A stretch of 64,000 bases of DNA from an uncultured Flavobacteriales bacterium (GTDB taxonomy: Bacteria > Bacteroidota > Bacteroidia > Flavobacteriales > Crocinitomicaceae), in assembly GCA_946482515.1 (NCBI GenBank), contig CAMLRS010000002.1, positions 186,001-250,000 on the forward strand. The letters run 5' to 3'. Shown here one piece after another: positions 23,707 through 33,183 of this stretch (its first letter is position 1; each line of letters opens with the position of its first letter). The position numbers and the translations under genes were made by a program. Below the pieces are notes generated by a model. It made no database searches. It was given only the letters and a program-made list of their open reading frames with translations, and was not told where the DNA came from.

Positions 23707-24711
23707 TCAGAAAAGTTCGTTCTGGCTGATGCGGTCTTTGGCTTTTTGCACGAAATTTTCCAGCTGCTCGAAGAAGCCGTTGCGCATACGCTGGTTTTCA
23801 CCTGAGATCACGGCGCAGCTTTTCAGCATGATCTGGAAGACGCTGAAGGATTTGTTGACGTAATCCTGGTCGATGGTATACAGGTAATTGATCATGTTGT
23901 GGGTGATGTACAACATGCGGTAAGCGTTTGTTTCAGCAAAAAAAGTGTTGTCCTGCAAATAGGTCTGGTGCAGGTGAAAGCTGAAATTGCCTTCTTCGGT
24001 CACCACCGGCTGGTTCACAATGAATTTCCGTCCGATAGCTGCCTGTTCGCGCAAATGGCTGCACAGCTTCAGCACTTCATCGAGCAGGTACAGCGCATCT
24101 TCGCGCGATTCGAAATGGCCCAGCTCGTAAAACGAAACGATTTCACGTACAAGTCCTTTTCCTGCTTCGAAGCCGATCACTTCTACCGAATCGGTGCGGA
24201 CGTATTTCTGCAGAATTTCATTCAAGTGCTCGTTCGAAATGCCCTCTTTCCAGTCCTTGTGGAATTTCACTTCCTGCAGGCTTGGCATCATCAGGTAGCA
24301 TTTGGCAAAATACAGGAGCTTGAAACGCATCAGCGGCGGAAAGTTCAGCAGCTGAAAAACGATGAGGTCGAGGTTGGAGATATAGAGCTTTTGCGATCGC
24401 TGGGCGGCCATTCGGCGAAAAGCTTCAAGTATTCCGTTCAGGTAGCCATCGAAGGAAAATTCCCCGCGTTGAATAGGATTGTATTGAAACACAACGGTTT
24501 TCCCGGTAATGCCAATGATCTTATCGATGGAAAGATCGTATTTGGAGCAAAGCAGCTGAATTTCTTCTGGTTTGAGGGCGGTTTCGCCACGTGCGCGACG
24601 GTAAGCGGAATCGCGGGAAAGGTCCAGGTCTTCCATCAGGATGCGGCCCAATGAGGCATCATGAGGTAGCTTGGCTTTGAGTTGTTCCAGGAGTCGGTTT
24701 TGGATGTCCAT
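23707..24711 (-). CDS. HTH transcriptional regulator with large C-terminal sensory region
   Basis: 334 aa. Residues about 15-70 look like a helix-turn-helix (SLGRILMEDLDLSRDSAYRR, then ALKPEEIQLLCSKYDLSIDK). The remaining ~260 residues are all-alpha with no family I can name, similar to the BetR-type regulators common in Flavobacteriales. DNA binding is inferred from the HTH alone. It is monocistronic, between the ECF unit and the T9SS protein. Confidence 0.72.
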   Translation of the reverse strand: MDIQNRLLEQLKAKLPHDASLGRILMEDLDLSRDSAYRRARGETALKPEEIQLLCSKYDLSIDKIIGITGKTVVFQYNPIQRGEFSFDGYLNGILEAFRRMAAQRSQKLYISNLDLIVFQLLNFPPLMRFKLLYFAKCYLMMPSLQEVKFHKDWKEGISNEHLNEILQKYVRTDSVEVIGFEAGKGLVREIVSFYELGHFESREDALYLLDEVLKLCSHLREQAAIGRKFIVNQPVVTEEGNFSFHLHQTYLQDNTFFAETNAYRMLYITHNMINYLYTIDQDYVNKSFSVFQIMLKSCAVISGENQRMRNGFFEQLENFVQKAKDRISQNELF

Positions 24712-24774
24712 GTGAGCGAATATAGCGGGTTTTTCGGAATATTAAAAGCCACAGGATCAATGGATCGTGGAAAC

Positions 24775-24809
24775 AAAAAATGGCTGCACTCTACAGCACA
24801 GCCATTTTT
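24775..24809 (-). terminator. Terminator of the repeat-rich T9SS gene
   Basis: The minus strand forms AAAAATGGCTG / CAGCCATTTTTT with a 12-nt loop and a T-run, about 16 nt past the stop. Confidence 0.85.
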
Positions 24810-24824
24810 CGTTGGGTTCAGTTG

Positions 24825-27074
24825 TTATTGTTTCATCAGTCGCACGGAAACCGGACGTCCGTTCAGCTCCGCGTTGAGGAAGTACAGACCGTTTTCAAAA
24901 CCTGTCAGGTCGAGAACGATACCGTTCGCTTCAGCAGTTGCGTTGGTACGTACGATTTTACCTTGTACGTCCGTTACCACGATTCCTTTCAGCTCGCCGT
25001 TTGATTCGATGTGGAATACGCCGTTTGCCGGGTTCGGGTAAGCTACCAGCTCTGTAATAGCTGCTTCGTCTACACCAAGGCACTCGCCTACGATAATGTC
25101 ATCGCTGGAGCTGTTTGAGCAACCGTTGCCATCCGTGTAAGAATACATGATCGGATGTGTTCCGAGTCCTGCCGTAGCCGGATCGAAATCTCCACCACTC
25201 ACTGCTGTACCGCTGTAAGAACCACCAGCCGGTGAACCACCTGCAAGGGTGATCTCAGCGTCGTAGATGCACAGGTCCGGTTCTGTCAGAACCAATGTAA
25301 CTGCTGGCAATGCGTTCACAGTAATCGTTGTCGTAGCCGTGTTCGTACAGCTGTTAGCGTCCGTATAAGAGTAAGTCACTGTTTGTGTACCAGCTGAAGG
25401 ATCAAACAATCCGCCGCTCACACCTGTTCCTGAGTAAGAACCGCCAGCAGGCAATCCGCCAGACAACGTCACATCATTTGCGTCTTCACACACAGCTCCG
25501 ATCGGATCCTGTGTTACTACAGGCAGGTCGTTTACGGTCATGGTGAAATCAGCTGAATTCGTACAGCTGTTAGCATCAGTGTAGGTGTATGTAAGCGTTT
25601 GCGTTCCACTGGACGCATCGAAATCAGAACCTGTTACGCCTGTACCGCTGTAGGTTCCACCAGCTGGAGAACCTCCGGAAAGAGTCACAGCACCTGCATC
25701 AATACATACGGCACCCATCGGGTCGTGTGTTACAGTTGGCGCTGTGTTTACCGTCAGTGTTGAAGTCGCACTGTTCGTACAGCTGTTGGCGTCTGTGTAG
25801 GTATACGTGATTGTTTGTGTGCCGGAAGCAGGATCGAAATCCGTTCCCGTTACACCTGTACCGCTGAATGTTCCACCAGCCGGAGAACCTCCTGTCAACA
25901 TGACGATTCCACCGTTGTCACAAATTGCAGCCAGCGGATCCAGCGTTACAGTTGGTGCGGTGTTCACGGTGATTGTATTGTTACTCTGGTGAGCACAACC
26001 GTAAGGGTCGGTATAATCATAGGTGATCGTTTGTGTTCCTGCAGCAGGATCGAACATGCCACCTGATACACCTGTACCGGAATAAGTACCACCGGCCGGT
26101 GAACCCTGAACAAGTGTATAAGGTCCTGCGTTATCGCAAAGCGCCGGTAAACCGTTCAGGGATGTCGGGTTTGCCGGACAAACAACGGTAATCGAATAAG
26201 CAGAAGATCCTGAACAACCGCTGGCATCGGATACGGTAACCGTGAAGTTAAACGTTCCCGTTGCAGTTGGCGTACCGCTGATGGTACCACTTGCTGAAAG
26301 CGTCAACCCCGGAGGAAGCGCCCCAGCTGTAACCGCATAATTTGGTGCACCGAGCGCTCCTGTTTGCGTAAGTGACACGTTGTAAGCAGTTCCTGCCGCA
26401 CCTCCGGTCAATGCTCCGCTTGGTGTCATTGTAAACGCAGGGCACACATAAGGCGTATAAATAACGTTGTCGATCCCGATGTAATCGGAGTTTGTACCAT
26501 TTAAACCACCGCTTTCCACGAAATAGCGGAGAGCGATACGGCCCGATGTCGGTGCCGGTAAACCGGAAATCGTAATCGTATACAATGTCCATGCTTCCGG
26601 ATATCCGGCGCCGTTGTAGCTTGGGTTGATGTCCAGCAGCAAAGTTGTGTAGTCACCAACACCGGTACCTGTTCCAACAGTAGTACTTGCACCGTTCGTG
26701 CTCAGGCGCACCTGGAGACGATCGGCATAAGTCGAAACTGCCTGACGGGTGTAAAAAGTGATCACATCGCCGTTGCGGAAGGTACGATTCGGCGTCATCA
26801 GCCAGTTGCTGATCGTTCCGACACTTCCTGTGTTGTTATAGTTCGCACCGATATAATCATCCGCTGCTCCGTTATAGGCAGCAAAAGTGCCGGTGTTTCC
26901 CTGGAACCAGTTTGTCGATCCGACAGCAACACTGGCGTTGGTCATGACCCATCCGCTTCCGGCAAGGGTTGTAATATCGTTGAAGTCCTCTGTAAATGAC
27001 TGAGCATTTGCTTTTGAGAATGGAACCAGGGCGCAGACCGCTGCCACGATTCCTTTAAAAATCATCTTTTTCAT
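24825..27074 (-). CDS. T9SS type A secreted protein with tandem Ig-like repeats
   Basis: 749 aa. Signal peptide about 1-24; a cleaved-adhesin/jelly-roll-like domain (about 25-215: FTEDFNDITTLAGSGWVMTN and on); a putative Ig/cadherin-like module (about 215-300: LPPGLTLSASGTISGTPTAT); then five repeats of about 76 aa with the core GSPAGGTYSGTGVSGGMFDP; and a type A sorting domain (about 675-749, opening AYPNPANGVFHI and ending VSVRLMKQ). It is exported by the T9SS and cell-attached. A 114-aa coiled-coil gene lies 17 nt upstream in the same transcript. Function beyond surface exposure is unknown. Confidence 0.9.
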   Translation of the reverse strand: MKKMIFKGIVAAVCALVPFSKANAQSFTEDFNDITTLAGSGWVMTNASVAVGSTNWFQGNTGTFAAYNGAADDYIGANYNNTGSVGTISNWLMTPNRTFRNGDVITFYTRQAVSTYADRLQVRLSTNGASTTVGTGTGVGDYTTLLLDINPSYNGAGYPEAWTLYTITISGLPAPTSGRIALRYFVESGGLNGTNSDYIGIDNVIYTPYVCPAFTMTPSGALTGGAAGTAYNVSLTQTGALGAPNYAVTAGALPPGLTLSASGTISGTPTATGTFNFTVTVSDASGCSGSSAYSITVVCPANPTSLNGLPALCDNAGPYTLVQGSPAGGTYSGTGVSGGMFDPAAGTQTITYDYTDPYGCAHQSNNTITVNTAPTVTLDPLAAICDNGGIVMLTGGSPAGGTFSGTGVTGTDFDPASGTQTITYTYTDANSCTNSATSTLTVNTAPTVTHDPMGAVCIDAGAVTLSGGSPAGGTYSGTGVTGSDFDASSGTQTLTYTYTDANSCTNSADFTMTVNDLPVVTQDPIGAVCEDANDVTLSGGLPAGGSYSGTGVSGGLFDPSAGTQTVTYSYTDANSCTNTATTTITVNALPAVTLVLTEPDLCIYDAEITLAGGSPAGGSYSGTAVSGGDFDPATAGLGTHPIMYSYTDGNGCSNSSSDDIIVGECLGVDEAAITELVAYPNPANGVFHIESNGELKGIVVTDVQGKIVRTNATAEANGIVLDLTGFENGLYFLNAELNGRPVSVRLMKQ

Positions 27075-27091
27075 AGCGCTTAAGAAATCGA

Positions 27092-27436
27092 TTATCGTAG
27101 GTTAGTTCCTGCGAGCTGTTGCTCAACATAATACAATTCAGCCTGCAATTCTTTGCGGACCGCTTCATCTGTAACCAGCTGGATCTGATTCGTCAACAGT
27201 ACTTTGTACTCGCTGTTCAATGCTGTCAGCTCTTCTTTCAACTGAGCATACTGACCACGTGAGGCGGTGGTTGCCTGGCTCAATTGCAGTTCTTTTTGCT
27301 GGATTTTTTCTGCCTGTGCCTTCAGCGAAGGTGTGGCCAGAACGGTTTGCGGGAGTGTGTGCGTTGTAGTTGTTTCCTGCCCATAGGACAATGAAAAGAA
27401 GCCAACCGAACACAAAATGAGTATCCGTTTTTTCAT
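27092..27436 (-). CDS. Small exported coiled-coil protein, hypothetical
   Basis: 114 aa with a signal peptide (about 1-19, cleavage near SYG-QE), a Thr-rich start and a helical Gln/Glu/Leu-rich stretch (about 38-105, SLKAQAEKIQQKELQLSQ) suited to a coiled coil. No family recognised. A near-consensus promoter lies 26 nt upstream and the T9SS repeat gene follows 17 nt downstream, so the two are co-transcribed. Confidence 0.72.
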   Translation of the reverse strand: MKKRILILCSVGFFSLSYGQETTTTHTLPQTVLATPSLKAQAEKIQQKELQLSQATTASRGQYAQLKEELTALNSEYKVLLTNQIQLVTDEAVRKELQAELYYVEQQLAGTNLR

Positions 27437-27461
27437 AGTAGAAATTGTTAATATAGCTCTT

Positions 27462-27490
27462 CAAAGATAGATCAAAGCACAGAGGACCAA
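27462..27490 (-). promoter_or_regulatory. Bacteroidota promoter for the coiled-coil/T9SS unit
   Basis: On the minus strand TTG (27488-27490) is followed by exactly 18 nt and TATCTTTG (27462-27469), the phylum consensus TTG-N18-TAnnTTTG, 26 nt before the ATG at 27436. The rest of the 27437-27716 gap is AT-rich without a gene. Confidence 0.7.
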
Positions 27491-27716
27491 GCAGGTAAAA
27501 ACACCTGAATCAGAAATTTGAAGGATTTTACAGAGTAGTGAAGATCGGCGAAGAAACGCTTCAATTGCCACCTGTAGCGGGTTTTTCGCAAGATATTGGC
27601 AACCAGCTTGTTTGTCTTATAACTAACGAATCTTTGAAATCGATTCAAGAAACTAACAGACTGTATCAGAAGCAGTTTCTTCTAAAATAAAAATTAACAA
27701 GGCAAGCTGTCTGGTC

Positions 27717-29027
27717 TTATACCAGTTTACCGTACAGGTCGTAATGATCGGCCGACGTAATTTCCACATCAGCAAAGTCGCCGATGCGTACGTAGCCTTC
27801 GGATTTTTTCACCAGCACCTCGTTGTCGACTTCGGGTGAATCGAACTCGGAACGACCGATGAAATAGTCGCCTTCGATACGGTCGAACAACACGCGCAGG
27901 GTCTTTCCTACTTTCAGCTGGTTGAGCTCGTAGCTAATACCCGATTGCAACTCCATAATGGTATCGGCGCGCTGGCGTTTCACTTCGTCCGGAACATCGT
28001 CGTTAAGGCTATAAGCGTGTGTGTTCTCTTCGTGCGAATAGGTGAAAATCCCCAGGCGCTCGAAGCGCATGCGCTCAACGAAATCGTACATTTCCTGGAA
28101 ATCGTCTTCTGTTTCGCCCGGATAACCGGCAATCAACGTGGTGCGGATCGCGATCCCCGGCACTTTCTCACGAATGGTATTCACGAGCGCTTCGGTTTTC
28201 TCACGCGTGATTCCGCGGCGCATAGATTGCAGAATTTTCGTAGAACCGTGCTGCAACGGCATATCGAGGTAGTTGCACACTTTCGGGTGCGTGATCATCG
28301 CATCGAGCACGTCCATCGGGAAACCGGCCGGGAATGCATAATGCAAACGGATCCATTCGATTCCTTCCACAGCAGCCAGGCGTTCGATCAACTCGGCGAG
28401 GTTGCGTTTTTTGTAAATATCGAGTCCGTAATAAGTCAGATCCTGTGCAATCAGCAGCAATTCTTTCACGCCTTGCGCCGCCAGTGATTCAGCCGACTTC
28501 ACCAATTGGTCGATCGGCGTTGAAACGTGATTGCCACGCATGAGCGGAATAGCGCAGAATGAGCAAGGACGATCGCAGCCTTCAGCTATTTTGAAGTACG
28601 CGTAATGAGAAGGTGTAGTGAGCAGACGCTCGCCCACCAGCTCGTGCTTGTAATCGGCTTTGAGGGTTTTCAGCAAACGCGGCAGATCGCGCGTTCCGAA
28701 AAAGGCATCCACTTCCGGAATTTCCACTTCGAGCTCGTCTTTGTAACGCTGCGACAAACAGCCGGTCACGTAGACTTTATCGACCAAACCTTCCTGTTTC
28801 GCTTCGGCGTAACGAAGAATCGTATCGATGGATTCCTGCTTCGCATTGTCGATGAATCCGCAGGTATTGATGATCACAATCGAAGCATCGTCTTGTTGCG
28901 ACTCGTGCTCAACGTCGAACTTGTTGGCTTTGAGCTGCGCCATCATGACTTCAGAGTCGAAAGTGTTCTTGGCACAGCCGAGTGTTACGACGTTGACTTT
29001 ATTTTTACGAAGCGTTTTGGTTTTCAT
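27717..29027 (-). CDS. rimO: Ribosomal protein S12 methylthiotransferase
   Basis: 436 aa from MKTKTLRKNKVNVVTLGCAK. Radical SAM enzyme that adds a methylthio group to an aspartate of ribosomal protein S12. It has the N-terminal UPF0004 cluster Cys (LGCAKNTFDSE and CGFIDNA), the SAM-binding CX3CX2C motif CDRPCSFC, and a C-terminal TRAM domain (about 370-436). A TATCTTTG -7 box lies at 29044-29051 on the minus strand. I take the start at 29027, since the 31 residues upstream do not resemble RimO. Divergent from the arg operon. Confidence 0.94.
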   Translation of the reverse strand: MKTKTLRKNKVNVVTLGCAKNTFDSEVMMAQLKANKFDVEHESQQDDASIVIINTCGFIDNAKQESIDTILRYAEAKQEGLVDKVYVTGCLSQRYKDELEVEIPEVDAFFGTRDLPRLLKTLKADYKHELVGERLLTTPSHYAYFKIAEGCDRPCSFCAIPLMRGNHVSTPIDQLVKSAESLAAQGVKELLLIAQDLTYYGLDIYKKRNLAELIERLAAVEGIEWIRLHYAFPAGFPMDVLDAMITHPKVCNYLDMPLQHGSTKILQSMRRGITREKTEALVNTIREKVPGIAIRTTLIAGYPGETEDDFQEMYDFVERMRFERLGIFTYSHEENTHAYSLNDDVPDEVKRQRADTIMELQSGISYELNQLKVGKTLRVLFDRIEGDYFIGRSEFDSPEVDNEVLVKKSEGYVRIGDFADVEITSADHYDLYGKLV

Positions 29028-29136
29028 TCCGGAATTGAAAGCGCAAAGATACGGCAAAAACCGGAAATCCCCGGTCGAAATTTTGTTGGTAACCGTCAAT
29101 AAAAGTAAAAATATACACAACTAAATCGTTTAACTG

Positions 29137-29165
29137 TTGTATTATTAAAAAACCTGCTATATTTG
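29137..29165 (+). promoter_or_regulatory. Promoter of the arginine operon
   Basis: TTG at 29137-29139, an 18-nt spacer, and TATATTTG at 29158-29165: a full match to the Bacteroidota consensus. Transcription would start near 29170, giving a 5' leader of about 150 nt before the first gene. Confidence 0.75.
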
Positions 29166-29220
29166 CGGCATCAAATGATTAACAACGCGACATATTTCCT
29201 GATCAGGCCTGTTACAAGGC

Positions 29221-29271
29221 GCAGGGCCCCCATGGGGTTATAATATGTTATTGCGGGGCTACGTGCCCTGC
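29221..29271 (+). promoter_or_regulatory. Structured 5' leader of the arginine operon
   Basis: GCAGGGC (29221-29227) pairs with GCCCTGC (29265-29271). Inside are CCCCATGGGG and a GCGGGGC strand that could pair in alternative ways. It is the only strong secondary structure in the leader; no known riboswitch was recognised. Riboregulation or attenuation is inference. Confidence 0.45.
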
Positions 29272-29320
29272 CCGTTGATTTAATTTTCATCCTTTTTATT
29301 CTTTTTTAATCACAACAGAA

Positions 29321-29896
29321 ATGGAACTTTCTATTGTTGTGGCAGATGAAACGCATGTCGTACATGCAGCTTTCATTTGTCAGCTCATGGCTGACGCGGC
29401 TCAAAAACGCGGAACCGGCATTGCTAAACGTTCGCCTGAATACCTTCAGCAAAAAATGCGCGAAGGCAAGGCAGTTATTGCGATGGACGGATCCAAACCC
29501 ATTGGGTTCTGCTACATCGAATCGTGGGGCCATGACAAGTTTGTAGCCAACTCCGGACTGATAGTCGACGAATCGTACCGCAAAGCCGGCCTGGCACGGA
29601 AGATCAAAGCACGGATCCTCGAATTGTCGTGTGAGAAATTTCCGAACGCCAAGGTTTTCGGAATCACGACCAGCCTTTCGGTTATGAAAATCAACACCGA
29701 ACTGGGTTACAAGCCTGTGACCTTTTCGGAGCTCACCGACGACGAAAGCTTCTGGAAAGGCTGCAATGGCTGTGTAAATGTCGATATCCTGCAACGGACC
29801 GGTCGCAAACACTGCCTGTGCACCGGCATGCTCTACGATCCGAAGGCCACTTCTTCTGTTTCACCCCAACAACTGGAAACCAATGAACAACAATAA
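29321..29896 (+). CDS. GNAT acyltransferase opening the arginine operon (probable N-acylglutamate synthase)
   Basis: 191 aa GNAT. The acetyl-CoA loop is LIVDESYRKAGLARKIKARI (about 86-105). The C-terminal part has an unusual Cys-rich stretch, CNGCVNV and RKHCLCTGM (about 147-170). As first gene of an operon without argJ, it probably makes N-acetylglutamate (or N-succinylglutamate, since some Bacteroidota use succinyl intermediates). Its end overlaps the argG start by 14 nt, so translation is probably coupled. Confidence 0.78.
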   Translation: MELSIVVADETHVVHAAFICQLMADAAQKRGTGIAKRSPEYLQQKMREGKAVIAMDGSKPIGFCYIESWGHDKFVANSGLIVDESYRKAGLARKIKARILELSCEKFPNAKVFGITTSLSVMKINTELGYKPVTFSELTDDESFWKGCNGCVNVDILQRTGRKHCLCTGMLYDPKATSSVSPQQLETNEQQ

Positions 29897-31079
29897 ATCC
29901 GTCCTGCTGGCTTTTTCCGGCGGACTCGACACGACGTTCTGCGCCGTTCACCTGCAAAAAGACTGCGGGCTCACGGTTCATACCGTTTTCATCAACACCG
30001 GCGCTTTTTCCGCTGAAGAAGAAACGGCCATCGAACAAAAAGCCCTTTCACTCGGTGTTGCGTCGCATACGTCACTCGATGTAAGCGACGATTACTACCA
30101 AAACGGATTGCGCTATCTGCTCTTCGGCAATGTGCTGAAGAACGACACGTATCCGTTATCGGTGAGCTCGGAACGCATCTTCCAGGCCAAAGCGATCGCG
30201 AAGCTGGCAAAGGAAAAGCAAGTCGATTATATCGCCCACGGCAGTACCGGTGCCGGAAACGACCAGGTGCGTTTCGACCTCGTTTTCCAGGCGCTTGTAC
30301 CGGAAATCGGTATCATAACACCTATCCGCGATCTGCAATTATCCCGTCAGCAGGAAGTAGACCAGCTCGCTCAATGGGGCATCACTGTTTCTGCTGAAAA
30401 AGCCAGCTATTCGATCAACGAAGGTTTGTGGGGAACTAGCATCGGCGGGGCCGAAACGCTTACTTCTCACCTGCCCCTGCCGGAACATGCCTGGCCGTAC
30501 AAAGTGAACGCCAGTGGTTCGCAGGAAATCGCCATCGTATTTGAAAAAGGCGAGCCGGTTTCCCTGAACGGACAATCGCTTGCACCGGTAGAGCTCATCA
30601 AACAGCTCGATCTGCTGGCCCGTCCGTTTGGTATTGGCCGCGATGTGCATGTCGGCGATACCATCGTAGGCATCAAAGGACGTGTGGCGTTCGTTGCCGC
30701 GGCTTCGCTTATTCTGATCAAAGCGCACCAGCTGCTGGAAAAACACACGCTGACCAAATGGCAGCAACAGCTCAAAAAACAGCAAAGCGAATGGTACGGC
30801 ATGTTCTTTCACGAAGGTCAGTACATGGACCCGGTGATGCGCGACATCGAAGCCCATTTGCTGCAAAGCCAGGAACGGGTAAGCGGAACCGTAACAGTTG
30901 TCTTGCTGCCCTACCGCTTTGAGCTTTCAGGTATCGTTTCCGACTTCGATCTGCTGAATTCCAAAATTGCCGCTTACGGCGAAGGAACAAAAGCCTGGAC
31001 AGCCGACGACGCCAAAGGATTCATCAAAATCGCGGGTATGCAAACCAAATTGTGGCACGCACAAATCACCGAATCATGA
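29883..31079 (+). CDS. argG: Argininosuccinate synthase
   Basis: 398 aa from MNNNKSVLLAFSGGLDTTFC. ATP pyrophosphatase motif SGGLDTT (about residues 12-18) at the N-terminus, and STGAGNDQVRFDLVF in the aspartate/citrulline region. It joins citrulline and aspartate with ATP. Start chosen inside the preceding gene (29883) because residues before it in this frame are not ArgG-like; the stop overlaps argC by ATGA. Confidence 0.93.
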   Translation: MNNNKSVLLAFSGGLDTTFCAVHLQKDCGLTVHTVFINTGAFSAEEETAIEQKALSLGVASHTSLDVSDDYYQNGLRYLLFGNVLKNDTYPLSVSSERIFQAKAIAKLAKEKQVDYIAHGSTGAGNDQVRFDLVFQALVPEIGIITPIRDLQLSRQQEVDQLAQWGITVSAEKASYSINEGLWGTSIGGAETLTSHLPLPEHAWPYKVNASGSQEIAIVFEKGEPVSLNGQSLAPVELIKQLDLLARPFGIGRDVHVGDTIVGIKGRVAFVAAASLILIKAHQLLEKHTLTKWQQQLKKQQSEWYGMFFHEGQYMDPVMRDIEAHLLQSQERVSGTVTVVLLPYRFELSGIVSDFDLLNSKIAAYGEGTKAWTADDAKGFIKIAGMQTKLWHAQITES

Positions 31080-32032
31080 AAAAAGCAGCCATCATTGGTG
31101 CAGCCGGTTATGTAGCCCGCGAGCTCATCGGTTTGCTTGTCCGTCACCCGGAAATCCGGATTGAACAGGCCGTGAGCAGCAGTCAGCACGGGACGTCTGT
31201 CGCGGCTTTCCACCACGATTTTGGTATTCCTGCCGAGCTGACTTTTTCCGAAAAGTGGGACAAAGAAGTCGACGTGTTGTTTCTCTGCGGCGGGCACGGT
31301 CATTCGAAGCAATTCCTGGCCGATCATCCTGTTAGCGAACAAACGCTGGTCGTGGACCTGAGCATGGATTTTCGTACAGACGCAGCATTTGTCTACGGCT
31401 TGCCGGAAATTCACCGGGGAAAAGTCACCAATCGCATTGCCAACCCGGGTTGTTTTGCAACAGCCATTCAATTGGGAATGCTTCCTATGCTGGGCGTTTC
31501 CGGTTCCGACTGGCACATTCACGCCATGACAGGATCTTCCGGTGCCGGGCAGCAATTGCAGTCCACCAGCCATTTTTCGTGGCGGGAAGACAACGTTTCG
31601 ACCTACAAAGTATTCGATCACCAGCACTTGCTTGAGATCGAACACCATGGTCGGACTTTGGCGGGCCAACAAGGATCGGTGGAATTGCCACCCATCAACT
31701 TCATTCCCTTGCGTGGCCCTTACACCCGCGGCATTTTCGCTACACTTTACTGTGAAACGCAGCTCAGTGAAACGGAAATTCAGCAACGCTACCAGGAATA
31801 TTACGCCGATGCTGCTTTCACGAAAGTCGTTTCCGCCGAGCCAGACCTGAAACAGGTCACAGGCACGAATTTCTGCTTCTTGTATCCGCGCGTGATCGCC
31901 GGCAAATTAGTTATTACCAGCATTATCGATAATCTGCTGAAGGGTGCGGCCGGACAGGCTGTGGAAAATACGAACGCCTTCTTCGGCTTTGCACCCGCAA
32001 CGGGTTTGCAGCTTAAACCCCAATTCTTATGA
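31076..32032 (+). CDS. argC: N-acetyl-gamma-glutamyl-phosphate reductase
   Basis: 318 aa. Rossmann start AAIIGAAGYVARELIGLL, catalytic C126 in NPGCFATA, and HAMTGSSGAGQQLQSTSHFS for substrate binding. It reduces acylglutamyl phosphate to the semialdehyde. Starts on the argG stop (ATGA) and ends on the argD start (ATGA). Confidence 0.95.
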   Translation: MKKAAIIGAAGYVARELIGLLVRHPEIRIEQAVSSSQHGTSVAAFHHDFGIPAELTFSEKWDKEVDVLFLCGGHGHSKQFLADHPVSEQTLVVDLSMDFRTDAAFVYGLPEIHRGKVTNRIANPGCFATAIQLGMLPMLGVSGSDWHIHAMTGSSGAGQQLQSTSHFSWREDNVSTYKVFDHQHLLEIEHHGRTLAGQQGSVELPPINFIPLRGPYTRGIFATLYCETQLSETEIQQRYQEYYADAAFTKVVSAEPDLKQVTGTNFCFLYPRVIAGKLVITSIIDNLLKGAAGQAVENTNAFFGFAPATGLQLKPQFL

Positions 32033-33183
32033 CAACTTTTGATGTATACCATCCCTGGAAAACCGCTTTTGTAAAAGCAAAAGGCGCGCAGCTCACCGAC
32101 GAGCAGGGAAAACAATACCTGGATTTCTACGGCGGCCACGGCGTGATTTCCATCGGACACAATCACCCGGCGTGGACAGGCGCACTGGCCGAGCGTTTCG
32201 AAACCATTTCTTATTATTCGAACGCCGTTACGATTCGTCAGCAGGAAGCCGTTGCTCGACAATTCAACGAAGTGAGCGGTCTTAGCAATTACCGTTTGTT
32301 TCTGTGCAACAGCGGTGCGGAAGCCAATGAAAATGCGCTGAAAATTGCCGCATTCAAAACCGGTCGCTCGAAAGTACTGGCATTCAAAGGCGCTTTTCAC
32401 GGTCGTACGGCCGGAGCCATCGCCGTAACCGACAATCCTGCGATTCAGGCTCCTTTTGGAAAAGAGCTGGTACAGGATTTCATCGCGCTCAACGATGTGG
32501 AAGCATTGAAAACGGCTCTTGCAACGGAAACCTATGCAGCTGTGATCGTAGAAGGCTTGCAGGGCGTTGCCGGTGTATTCGAGCCAACAGCAGAAATGTG
32601 GAAGACCATTAATGAATACACCAAAGCCACCGGAACGTTGTTCATAACTGATGAGATTCAGAGCGGTTGCGGACGGACCGGAACATATTTTGCCTTCCAG
32701 CACTGGAACGTACAGCCGGATATCATCACCATGGCGAAAGGCATAGGAAACGGTTTCCCGGTAGCCGGTTTGCTCATCCAGCCGGAAATAGAGCCCGTAA
32801 AAGGTCAGCTCGGAACCACTTTTGGCGGCAGCTACCTCGCCTGCGCGGCTGTTTCGGCCGTATTGACGGAAATTGCCGAACAATCGCTCATGGACCGCGC
32901 GGTGTTGCTGTCCAACGAATTGAAGCCAAAGCTCTATGCGCTGGATGGCGTGGAAGAGATTCGTGGTCGCGGACTAATGCTCGGTATCAAGCTGAATCGA
33001 AAAGCTGCTGAAATCCAGCAATTGCTGCTGCATTACGGCGTCGTGACCGGTACATCTTCGTGTCCGTATACTTTACGCATCCTGCCTCCGCTCAATATTA
33101 CCGGCGTTGAGATACAGCGTTTCATCGCAGCATTTGAAACGGTACTGACATTGACAAACGAACCTCAACCGCAAGTGTTATGA
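32029..33183 (+). CDS. argD: N-acetylornithine aminotransferase
   Basis: 384-aa class III aminotransferase: SGAEANENALKIA, ITDEIQSGCGRTG (D in the PLP pocket) and Schiff-base K237 in TMAKGIGNGFPVAG. It forms N-acylornithine from the semialdehyde and glutamate. ATGA overlaps at both ends. Confidence 0.94.
   Translation: MTTFDVYHPWKTAFVKAKGAQLTDEQGKQYLDFYGGHGVISIGHNHPAWTGALAERFETISYYSNAVTIRQQEAVARQFNEVSGLSNYRLFLCNSGAEANENALKIAAFKTGRSKVLAFKGAFHGRTAGAIAVTDNPAIQAPFGKELVQDFIALNDVEALKTALATETYAAVIVEGLQGVAGVFEPTAEMWKTINEYTKATGTLFITDEIQSGCGRTGTYFAFQHWNVQPDIITMAKGIGNGFPVAGLLIQPEIEPVKGQLGTTFGGSYLACAAVSAVLTEIAEQSLMDRAVLLSNELKPKLYALDGVEEIRGRGLMLGIKLNRKAAEIQQLLLHYGVVTGTSSCPYTLRILPPLNITGVEIQRFIAAFETVLTLTNEPQPQVL

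Noticed and set aside
25000..26150. Regular repeats resembling a CRISPR array
   Set aside because: They are about 230-bp in-frame protein repeats of a T9SS cargo, not short direct repeats with unique spacers.
29733..30038. 101-codon minus-strand frame in argG
   Set aside because: Antisense shadow of argG and the GNAT gene.
31801..32883. 360-codon minus-strand frame over argC/argD
   Set aside because: Both sense genes have intact catalytic motifs; the antisense frame shows no domain.
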